Below, in pieces: positions 1-8,200 of a stretch of DNA of 43,106 nt. The stretch lies in NCBI GenBank assembly GCA_022767125.1, contig JALEPZ010000040.1, forward strand, positions 1-43,106, given 5' to 3'. This stretch comes from Phocaeicola plebeius (GTDB taxonomy: Bacteria; Bacteroidota; Bacteroidia; Bacteroidales; Bacteroidaceae). Made by a program: the position numbers and the translations under genes. The stretch's first letter is position 1. Each line of letters starts with the position of its first letter. The notes below the pieces were generated by a model. It ran no database searches. It had not been told where the DNA came from and was given only the letters and a program-made list of their open reading frames with translations.

Positions 1-1
1 C

Positions 2-256
2 CAGAAATGGCTGAGCCTTTATATGGTCGATCCCCTGGAAGCATGGAGCGAAGTGCGCCGCACCGACATGCCGAAGGAGCTGCCTTGCTCACACAGCGCA
101 CAGTACAGCAAGAAAATCATGGCCCGTTTCATGTATCCCAACACCGAGAAGAACCTGAACCCGGACAACTACGTGGATAACATTGATGTTTTCACTGACC
201 TGCTGTTCTGGGACAAGGAAAACCCCGACCGGGAGAAACCGACCGTATTCCTTTAA
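2..256 (+). CDS. SusD/RagB-like nutrient-binding lipoprotein, C-terminal end (5' truncated by window)
   Basis: The reading frame is open from base 2 and stops at 256, so only about the last 84 residues are present and the true start lies before the window. The text QKWLSLYMVDPLEAWSEVRR followed by an NPDNY stretch and LLFWDK resembles the C-terminal end of the SusD-like_2 family, in which a conserved EAW..RR segment and a final WWDK-type motif close the protein. Such proteins are surface lipoproteins that sit on a SusC TonB-dependent channel and bind glycan or peptide ligands. The DUF1735 lipoprotein 32 bases downstream on the same strand fits the end of a polysaccharide utilisation locus. 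Family assignment is from remembered motif similarity; the ligand is unknown. Confidence 0.75.
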   Translation, partial: QKWLSLYMVDPLEAWSEVRRTDMPKELPCSHSAQYSKKIMARFMYPNTEKNLNPDNYVDNIDVFTDLLFWDKENPDREKPTVFL

Positions 257-288
257 TTAGTAGATTCATTTAACGAAAAGAGATAAAC

Positions 289-834
289 ATGAAAACAAGA
301 TTCATATCCCTGTTGCTCGTGGCGTTGGTGGCGGTGACCTCCACCTCCTGCCTCAAGGACGACTATCTGTTTGATTATGATAATATGAAGTCGGTGATTG
401 AGCTGCCGTATCTGGACCATTCCAAGACCCTGTCCTATAAGTCCGGTGCAACTTCTGTGTCCGCGGATTTGTATGTCAACTATTCCATCGCTGACTGGCG
501 CGACATCCAGGAAGATATTCCCGTAGTACTGAGCATCGACGAGTCGCTGTTGGGCGGTGCGAAGCTGTTGCCTGCTTCTGCCTATAACCTGAAGTTCCCC
601 TTAACGATGACCATCCTCCGGGCTTCCGAACAGGAAAAACTGTCGCAGCAGGTGCACGATGGCGAGAAGCTGAATTGGCAGAGCGCCCAGGAAGTGCTGA
701 CCATCAGCCTGACCGATCCGAATTTGGTGTCGGGTACCCTGTATGCTTTGCCGCTGACCATCAGCAACGTACCGAGTCAGTACACCATCAGCGGTAATTT
801 CCGCACCGTGGTGTTCTATGTAACGGCACCTTGA
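289..834 (+). CDS. DUF1735-domain surface/periplasmic lipoprotein
   Basis: 181 residues. A signal peptide ends in a lipobox, TSTSC, with the acylated cysteine at residue 21 followed by LKDD, an acidic stretch compatible with surface export in Bacteroidota. The rest is a beta-rich domain with the DUF1735 pattern: a VNYSIAD strand, a VVLSIDESLL segment, and a closing ISGNFRTVVFYVTAP strand. DUF1735 proteins are usually encoded beside SusC/SusD pairs and are thought to bind glycan or help enzymes do so; several carry an extra catalytic or lectin domain, but this one holds only the single domain. It lies 32 bases after the SusD-like fragment and is the last gene of that operon, followed by a large palindrome and T-tract that could end transcription. 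Confidence 0.8.
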   Translation: MKTRFISLLLVALVAVTSTSCLKDDYLFDYDNMKSVIELPYLDHSKTLSYKSGATSVSADLYVNYSIADWRDIQEDIPVVLSIDESLLGGAKLLPASAYNLKFPLTMTILRASEQEKLSQQVHDGEKLNWQSAQEVLTISLTDPNLVSGTLYALPLTISNVPSQYTISGNFRTVVFYVTAP

Positions 835-857
835 TTTAATTTTCCTTCATTCCAGAT

Positions 858-973
858 GTCATTTTGAGTGGAAGCGAAGAAACAACGTTCGACGAAGTCA
901 ATCTGTATACATCCACTATGTTTTTCCAGATTGACTTCGTTGAATGTTGTTTCTTCGCTTTGCTCAGGATGAC
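858..973. repeat. Long imperfect palindrome (REP-like), arms about 47 bases
   Basis: Bases 858-905 and 927-973 are near-perfect reverse complements; both arms carry GCGAAGAAACAAC and CGAAGTCAATCTG with only a few mismatches. The loop contains ACATCCACT. The right arm is followed by GACTTTTTTATAAG, so the RNA form could also act as terminator for the DUF1735 gene. A second element with the same plan and the same loop core lies at 17305-17383. Confidence 0.8.
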
Positions 974-1080
974 TTTTTTATAAGCGAACGTGAGTCCGAT
1001 GCATACCATAGCGGGCAAGACTTGCCTGGGAAAAGCATCCTGTTGAGCTGCGTTACCAAAGCCAGCTACCTTCATGGATA

Positions 1081-1143
1081 ATAAGATTAATAACCTTGCG
1101 GCCAAAAGGTTATTAATCTTATGCCCGCAAGGTTATTAATCTT
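1081..1143. repeat. Three-part inverted/direct repeat with alternative hairpins
   Basis: AAGATTAATAACCTTGCGG (1083-1101) is followed by two reverse-complement copies. The copy at 1106-1122 pairs with 1081-1097 as a perfect 17-base stem with an 8-base loop; the copy at 1125-1143 pairs with 1083-1101 as a perfect 19-base stem enclosing the first. The two pairings exclude each other. It lies between the DUF1735 gene and the 3' end of the S41 protease gene, in a 373-base interval with no convincing gene. Confidence 0.75.
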
Positions 1144-1207
1144 GTCGAAAATGGAATTGTATGGGTCCTTTCCTGCTGTACGTTTCAATTCATCGAATTC
1201 ACGTATA

Positions 1208-2698
1208 CTACAACGAATTCAACAGAACGGGCAAAGCAATCCGTTTGCCGAAGGCAGCCGTGTGGGGAATATCCTTCACCAGTATGCCCTGTGAAGCACT
1301 CCGGCCCTCAGCTGACGTTTCATACACCTTTCCCGCACTTTCCAGCGCCGTCCGCAGCAAAGGATCCCGTTCGTCACCCCAGGGCACCAGGTCGATTCCC
1401 TCGGCCACTTCTTTGTCGGGCTTGATACCGTTCGGCATGCAGGGCGTCTCTCCGTTGGCATTCTGATAGATGCTGATCATCACATACATGCCCCACTCCT
1501 TGATGGCCGTATTATATTTTGAATAGATGTCCTCTGGCGAAAGCATTTGTCCTGTACAATACTTCCCGTGCGTATTCGTACCGATGGTTTCCACCTCCAT
1601 GTAGGGCATCAGTCCACCCAGCAGGGCTTCCGAAGCGGAGGCTGTATTGACGGTAATCAGTCCGTAGATTTTCTTCAGGCCCAGATTTGCATCCGAAGTG
1701 TCGTAAACGAAATCGATGCCGTTCTTTTCCGCGGTGTAGTTCCAGGAGGTCTGGAAACAGGTCTCGGTGCTGATGCCTTCCTCCTTGAAGGTTTCCATGA
1801 TGACGGAGTTGTACTGTTCCCGTTCGAAGACCGCCTTGGGGTTGTGGGCCACTGCCTCCGGAGCTAGCATGGATGCCAGAACCAGTTCGGTCACTACATA
1901 CCCGCCCCCGTTGTAGCGGAGGTCGAGAATCAGTTCCTCGATGCCGGCTTTCTTAAACTCCTTGAAGAGCTCGATGAGCAGCCCTACCGACTCCAGGTCA
2001 AAAGAGCTGTAGCACAGATAACCCACCTTCTTGCCGTTGATGTCGTAGACCTGATGGTGCAGGATGGGGTTTGTGTACATTTTCACGGCAGTCAACTGAA
2101 GGGTATTGCCGTCGGGAACCAGTTGTCCGTCTTTCAGACTGCCTGTAGTGAGGGTGACAGACGACTGCAGGTTCATTTCCTGCATCGTCTCTTCCGTGAC
2201 GGCCTTTCCGTTGATCTGGGCGATGATGTCTCCTCGTTTCAGGCCGGCCTTGGCGGCAGGACTATCATCATAGATGGTGGCGGCCACCAGGTAGTTCGCC
2301 GAACCCTGTGGGGCCTTTCCCGCTTTATAGACAATGCCATAGGTGGTCTGGATGCCTTCTACGCTTTCTTTCAGGCTGCTCAGCTGGCTCGTCAGGAAAG
2401 TCCATTTGTCTTCCACTCCCGTAGCCGGGTCGTGGTAGCGGATTTCCTGCACCACCTGGAAGGGATTCGTGCAGGTATCCGGATCCAGCCGTGGTAAGTC
2501 CTTGGCGATTTCCTTGTTCCAGACATAATAGATATCCAGGAGGTCGGCGGCAAACTGGGTAGCGCTTTTCGTCTCTCCGGAAATAGTGACTGAAGGAGTT
2601 TCGTCCTCCGAAGGCTGTTGATCGTCGTGGCAACTGTTCATGAAGCAGTTGCCGAACACTGCCATCAGGCAGATAAGTAATTGTTTTTGCAGTTTCAT
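1208..2698 (-). CDS. S41 family (C-terminal-processing-like) serine protease lipoprotein
   Basis: 496 residues. The signal peptide ends at FMNSC, a lipobox with cysteine near residue 23. A PDZ-like segment follows around residues 135-185 (SPAAKAGLKRGDIIAQINGK), then the S41 core: KVGYLCYSSF, the LILDLRYNGGG strand, and the catalytic SASE motif with the expected nucleophile at about Ser354 and the general-base lysine in the HGK segment at about Lys379. Family members cleave proteins in the periplasm or at the cell surface using a Ser/Lys dyad. The start codon lies 27 bases after tamL, so it is probably the last gene of the tamB-tamL operon. Substrate is unknown; a link to outer-membrane protein quality control is inferred from position only. 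Confidence 0.88.
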   Translation of the reverse strand: MKLQKQLLICLMAVFGNCFMNSCHDDQQPSEDETPSVTISGETKSATQFAADLLDIYYVWNKEIAKDLPRLDPDTCTNPFQVVQEIRYHDPATGVEDKWTFLTSQLSSLKESVEGIQTTYGIVYKAGKAPQGSANYLVAATIYDDSPAAKAGLKRGDIIAQINGKAVTEETMQEMNLQSSVTLTTGSLKDGQLVPDGNTLQLTAVKMYTNPILHHQVYDINGKKVGYLCYSSFDLESVGLLIELFKEFKKAGIEELILDLRYNGGGYVVTELVLASMLAPEAVAHNPKAVFEREQYNSVIMETFKEEGISTETCFQTSWNYTAEKNGIDFVYDTSDANLGLKKIYGLITVNTASASEALLGGLMPYMEVETIGTNTHGKYCTGQMLSPEDIYSKYNTAIKEWGMYVMISIYQNANGETPCMPNGIKPDKEVAEGIDLVPWGDERDPLLRTALESAGKVYETSAEGRSASQGILVKDIPHTAAFGKRIALPVLLNSL

Positions 2699-2725
2699 AT
2701 CAGGTGGTATATGGATTGTCAGTGG

Positions 2726-5152
2726 TCAGAACGGATAGCCGATGGCGAAGTGCAGGCCAGTGCTGTCTTTGAAATGAGGAATGTTGTAGTAACCGTTCTT
2801 GCCCGTTTCGTAGGGTACGTGCAGGGCAATGCCCCAGTCCAACCGCAGAATCAGGAAGGAGAGGTCGTAGCGCAAGCCAATGCCGGTGCCCAGCGCAAGG
2901 CTGTCGAAGAAGCGGTTCAGGGTGAATTTGGCGCCGGGGCGGGCCGGGTCTTCCCTCATCAGCCACACATTGCCGGCATCCAGGAAGACAGCCCCGTTGA
3001 GGTGTCCGCCCAGGAAACCCGACATCAGGCGGAAGCGGTATTCCAGATTGGCCTCCAGCTTGATATCGCCCGTCTCGTCTACATACGAGAACTGGCTGCC
3101 TTCCGCCGGATGGAAGCTGCCAGGACCGATGGAGCGCACCGTGAAGGCGCGGATGCTGTTGGCACCGCCCACGTAGAACTGCTCGCTGTAGGGGGCGATG
3201 GTCTTGTTGCCATACGACCAGATGATGCCTCCCATCAGGCGGGCGGCAATCTGCTGCTTGTCCGAGAGATAGTAGAGGTAGCGAGCTTCGCTGGTCATCT
3301 TCAGAAACTGGGCGAAAGGTGTGCCGAACAGCTTCTTATCCTTTTCGCCCAGCCCTTTGCCGAAGGCGGCATAGACGAGGGAGGTGACATTGCCGGCCGA
3401 GGTGAATGAGTGTTCCCACCAGAGGCGGGTGCGCTCTTTCCTCCACGAGTTGTCGTAGGTGAAGGTATAGCTCACGGACGGGATGAACTGGTCGTCCAGA
3501 CTGCGGAACAGGTTGGGGTTGGCGGCCGAGATGGAGTCGAAGGCAGCCGTGCGGTGCTGTAGGTGGTTGAAGGTCAGGTTCAGCGGGGTCACCGTGTGTT
3601 TCCACGAGCGCGACCGCTGGAAGCTGTAGCCCACCGTTCCTCCGAAGGACAGCATCTTGAAGTAGCGGGCCCGGTTCAGCTGGTCCAAGTAAATCTTGAA
3701 GTTCGTTTTCGAGGGAAAGCGGAATGGGTCAATTTTGCGCTTCACCCACGGCAGGATGATGCGGGGAAACTCCAGTGAGAGGGCGGCTCCCAGTTCGTAG
3801 GAGTTCATCACCGACTTCTCGCCGTCGACCGTTGAACTGGTCTGCCATTCGTAGGAGCCTTTCAGCTCCAGGTTCAGGGTGGCTCCCATGCGTTGGAAAT
3901 TCTTGTGCGAGAGGGTGAAAATGGCTCCCGGTCCCGTTTGCTTGGTACTCTTGGTGGTCACGTTCAGTTCCAGTTCGCTGTCGTAGGGCAGGTCGAACAT
4001 CGAGTTGACACGGATGTCCAGGGTGTCGCTGCCTACTCTGCGGGGAACGTACTGGAATTCGCTGAACTTGAAGACTCCCAGACGCGCCAGGGCTTCCTGC
4101 GTATAACCTTGCCGCTGCTCCGAGTACAGTTCGCCGGACCGGTAGATGAAGCGGTTGCGCAACACGCTGTATCGGATTCCGGGCCGTTCGCCGGAAAAGT
4201 GCAGGGTGAAGTCGCGTCGGCGCACCGAGTCGGTCGGCGGTTCGCCGTTGTGGCCGGTCAAGTAGACATCGGTCTGTCCGATGCGGTAGGTGCGCAAGGC
4301 TTCGTCTGGGATGTTCTGGCGGGGCACCATCTTCAGTACCACGTGGCCCGGGTGCATCAAGGTGTCGGCCAGCAGGCTCAGAAACTCGCTACGGGCATAG
4401 TAGTAGCCATGGTTGCGCAGTTGGCCGATGACCCGCTCCTTCTCGCTGTTCAGCACGGTCACGTCGAAGGGCTGTCCGCGGCGCACCAGCCGCTGGCTGA
4501 AGAACAGGCTGTCGTGCAGCAGGCTGTCGATCTGGGGAGAGAACCTTTCGTAGGTGAGGGTATCTATATAATAAGGTGTACCCATGTCAATGTGATAGCT
4601 CAGCTTTACGGTCCGGGGGGTGCGGGTGCTGTCGGTCGAGTAGCTCACCCTTCCGTTGAAATACCCGTAGTCGTGCAGCAGGTTGGTGGCCACCTTCACG
4701 CGCGTAGTGGGATTGACGGTCGAAAGCAGTACCGGTTCGGCGGCGAGCTTGTTGAAGATCCATTTTCCCAGTCCCTTCTCGTAGTGCTGGAATCCGTTGT
4801 AGATCCACAGTCCGATGGGGAAGGGCGTGCGCAGGGACGCGCTCCCAAAGAGCGAGTTGTTCGGTGCTATGCTCAGGGCTGCCTCCACTTCTTCCAGGGT
4901 GCGGCTGCCGTTGCTGCTCTTGTCTTCCTGCTCAATCTGGATGTGTTTGATACCCGCATACAGTGTTTCCCCTTCCGGCAAGTGGCGTGTGGTGGAGCAG
5001 CTTGCTAATAAAACGAGCATCCCTAACCATAGCTGACAATGGTGCCATCGGTGCTGCCAATGAATCCACAGACGGGGACCGATGACCACCGATTCTTTTT
5101 TGTTCTTCTGTGGCCTTTTCTTGGGCGTGTATTTATAAGAATGTAGTATCAT
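2726..5152 (-). CDS. tamL: TamL, lipoprotein Omp85-family translocation and assembly protein
   Basis: 808 residues. After an unusually long basic N-terminus a hydrophobic stretch ends in LVLLASC, a lipobox with cysteine near residue 52, followed by STTRHLPEGETLY, the typical opening of the Bacteroidota TamA-like lipoprotein. The middle holds POTRA-like repeats and the C-terminal half is a 16-strand-type Omp85 barrel with the conserved FYVGGANSIRAF segment and final FAIGYPF with a terminal aromatic residue. TamL is the outer-membrane partner of TamB and helps move proteins or lipids to the outer membrane. It lies 53 bases downstream of tamB. The first ATG may not be the real start, since 40 or more residues before the hydrophobic core is long for a lipoprotein signal. 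Confidence 0.9.
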   Translation of the reverse strand: MILHSYKYTPKKRPQKNKKESVVIGPRLWIHWQHRWHHCQLWLGMLVLLASCSTTRHLPEGETLYAGIKHIQIEQEDKSSNGSRTLEEVEAALSIAPNNSLFGSASLRTPFPIGLWIYNGFQHYEKGLGKWIFNKLAAEPVLLSTVNPTTRVKVATNLLHDYGYFNGRVSYSTDSTRTPRTVKLSYHIDMGTPYYIDTLTYERFSPQIDSLLHDSLFFSQRLVRRGQPFDVTVLNSEKERVIGQLRNHGYYYARSEFLSLLADTLMHPGHVVLKMVPRQNIPDEALRTYRIGQTDVYLTGHNGEPPTDSVRRRDFTLHFSGERPGIRYSVLRNRFIYRSGELYSEQRQGYTQEALARLGVFKFSEFQYVPRRVGSDTLDIRVNSMFDLPYDSELELNVTTKSTKQTGPGAIFTLSHKNFQRMGATLNLELKGSYEWQTSSTVDGEKSVMNSYELGAALSLEFPRIILPWVKRKIDPFRFPSKTNFKIYLDQLNRARYFKMLSFGGTVGYSFQRSRSWKHTVTPLNLTFNHLQHRTAAFDSISAANPNLFRSLDDQFIPSVSYTFTYDNSWRKERTRLWWEHSFTSAGNVTSLVYAAFGKGLGEKDKKLFGTPFAQFLKMTSEARYLYYLSDKQQIAARLMGGIIWSYGNKTIAPYSEQFYVGGANSIRAFTVRSIGPGSFHPAEGSQFSYVDETGDIKLEANLEYRFRLMSGFLGGHLNGAVFLDAGNVWLMREDPARPGAKFTLNRFFDSLALGTGIGLRYDLSFLILRLDWGIALHVPYETGKNGYYNIPHFKDSTGLHFAIGYPF

Positions 5153-5205
5153 GGTAAATGTTCACTGATAAAGCCTTGTTAATAAAAAGATAAAGAACTC
5201 TGTGC

Positions 5206-8200
5206 TCAGCGGTCCTCATCTGTGGTCCCATTGGATACATCCACAGCATCCTCCACAGAACCATCCGCCACAGTTCGCTTTTTCTTTTTGCGGAAGATGA
5301 ACAGCTCGCTCAGCTTGCTGACCTTCTTCCGCAGGACGATACCCGCACCGGTTTCGATGACCTCCCCGTCGAGGATACTCTCGTAGTTCTTGTCGTGGAA
5401 GACCTTGATGTAGCGCGTCCCCGAACTGTCCAGGCGGTACTCCAACGAGATGTTATCGATGAACGACTCGTCCTGCTGCACGTTGTTGCCCGATGAAATC
5501 TTGCCGCCTATGACCACCCGGAAGCGGTTGTTCCAGAAGCGCTTGGCAAACTGGAAGTTATAGTCGGTACTGCTGCTTCCGTCTTCCTGTTCGTTGGTCT
5601 CCATGCCGAAATTCAGGTCGATGGTCTTCAGCGCATTGCCCGCAATGTTGTTAATCTGTCCCTGCAGGAACGAGTTCAGCATGCTGTTGGTATTGAAGTT
5701 GCCTGATGCGTTGGTCTCGGTCATGTAGATGCCGGTCACCAGCATCGTGACGGCGAGCTTGTTCTTCTCTTCGCCCGACATGGCAGCCAGTTCGTTCTGC
5801 ACTGTACCGTCCTCCGGAGCTTCTAGGGTGAAGGTGAACCCCAGGTTCTCCAAGCGGTTGGTCAGGTTGACTCCCACGTCGAAACTCACCATGCGCGAGC
5901 TTTGTCCTTCCTCGCTCACCGAAGCCCGCATCCGTTCGTAGGCCTGGATGTTGAGAGTCGGATTCATCATGTTGCCCGTCCATTCGATATAGCTGCCCTC
6001 CTTGATGTGGAAAGTCTTCAGTGGGATGATGGGCATTTCGTATTTCATCTCTCCGCTCATCAGCGAGTAGCGGCCGTTGAGCAGCATCGAGCCGTCGGGC
6101 TTGTACTGGAAGGAGAGGTCACCCCCGCCTTCCAGCAGCATGTAGTTCGACCCGCTGGAGGTCAGGTCAATGCGGGCCTGTACGGCCTCGTCGATGTGGA
6201 GGGTCATCAGGATGTCCATTCCGCCCAGGGTCAGTGAGGGTAGGGTGGAGGGATGTAGGGTACTGACCGTATCGGCGAAGTTGACGAAGGTGACGGTCTC
6301 GTTCAGCCGGTCTTCCACCTCCAAGGGAGAGTCTTTCATCACGTAGGTGAAGTTGCTGTTGCCCAGCACGTTCATCGTGCCGCGCATCTTCAGGTCCTCC
6401 AGGTTGCCTTTCAGCGTGCTCTGGATGTCGACATACAGCTTGCCGTAGACCAGGGCATCCTTGGTTCGCTTGGCATTGATGAGCTCGAAGTAGCGGGCAT
6501 CCATCGTCAGGTCCATGCGGGGATTCGATGGGTCTGTCAGGTTCACGTTGCCGTCGATGGTAAACGGATTCTTGCCCGAGGTATAGATGTTGTAGCGGTC
6601 GAAGTGCAGGTGGCTGTCGGCGATACGTACCTTCCGGTCGTCCATCCGCAGCAGCAGGGAGGCTTGGGGGACACGTACACTCACACTGTCTAATGACAGC
6701 TCTCCATTCAGTATCGGACGGCTGCCTGATCCAGTGACACTTAGGGTGCCGTCCATGTCGCCGGTCAGGGTAGCCATCTTGTCGGGGATGAACGCATTAG
6801 CCACAGACAGTGGGAAATGTTCCAGCGACAGGTAGGCATCAAGGTGGTCATGGCCGCTATCCGTCTTGTCCGATTGGTAGGAACCGTTCAGCGAAGCCAC
6901 CTGACCTCCGTTGCGCAACAGGTAGCCGTCTACAGTGTGCTCCCCGTTGTTCAAGGGTAAGTAGACGGCATTCATCTCCCAGTCTCCCAGCGGCTCCTGG
7001 TTGTAGGCTAACTGGTCGATACGCATTTCCGCAGCGATGGTGGGTATCTCGTCGCGCTGTACATAGTGGGCTTCCAGTGAGGCGGCACCTGCCATGTCAG
7101 GCATATAGGGGACAATGCGTTTGAGTTCCCCGATGTCGATGCGGTGGAGTGATAAGGTCAGGTCCTGTTGGGCAGTCGAGTCGGGGGAGGAATAGAAACT
7201 GAGTCCCGTCTTTCGTCCGTCGTACAGCTTCAGGTCGGCATGGATACGTCCCTGGTCGCTCAGGAAGATATAGTTGCCGGGGTTGGCTTGGAAGGTGCGG
7301 TAGACCAAGGTGGGATTTTCGGGGACTACGTGCAGGCTGATGCCTTTTTCGCGGAGGTTGGCATGGAAACCGATATAGGCTCCCCGTTGTCCCTTCCCGT
7401 TGAGGTATTCCGCGGTCATCTGTGCCTCGGTGGCACCGATGTGGCTGTTCAGGGCAATGCTGAAGGCTTCCTGCCAGGGCTTGGCCAGGGCCTTCACGCC
7501 GGTGTTGAAATAGAACAGGGTGGAATCTTGCCGGGCTTCGCAGTAAAGGGTGTCCAGTTCCAGGCTGTCGGTCCTTAGTCGGTAGAGGTAGGCATTGCCG
7601 TTCAGTCCTTCTTCGGGAGAGGTCTGCAGGTGCACATCCAGCCGCTGGTAGCGCAGATGGTTGCGGGCCGACAGTATGTTGGCTATCGGGTTGTCTCCTT
7701 CTGAGAACAGACGGCATTCAGTGGTGGGCAGCAGTTGCCGCACCTTGGGCTGGTCGATGTGTTTGCCGGTCCATTGCCGGTCCATCTCTGCTGTGAGCCG
7801 TTCGGTCTGGGCAAGCAGGGCATTCAGGCTGTGGGGCGCACGGAACAGGAAGTACAGGTCGCCGGCGTTGACGAAGCACTTCACTGAGTCGGGACGGGTC
7901 TGGAAACCGGCATGCAGGTCTTTCGTTCGGAAAGTCTTCTGGTCGGTGATGACCTGTATATGGGTCATGTCGGCCTTTACGGCATGGGTGGCGCGAAGAT
8001 CTGACTCCATGTGTACCTCCATCAGTTGACTGGTTTTCAGTGGTTTGTTGGTTAGGTTCATGCCGTAGAAGTCGATGCGGTCGGCCTGTGCCCGCAGGTC
8101 GGCCACTACCTGGTGGGGATGCAAGGTGGCGTGTAGCTGCGTGGTGAGGTCAATCAGGTGGTCGCGGGCACTGAAAGCGGCCGTCAGTCGGGTGTCCTGC

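Noticed and set aside
836-1105. 89-codon minus-strand frame after the DUF1735 gene
   Set aside because: It consists mostly of the palindrome arms and has no gene-like features.
3893-5008. 371-codon plus-strand open frame
   Set aside because: Antisense to tamL; no signal, domain or leader.
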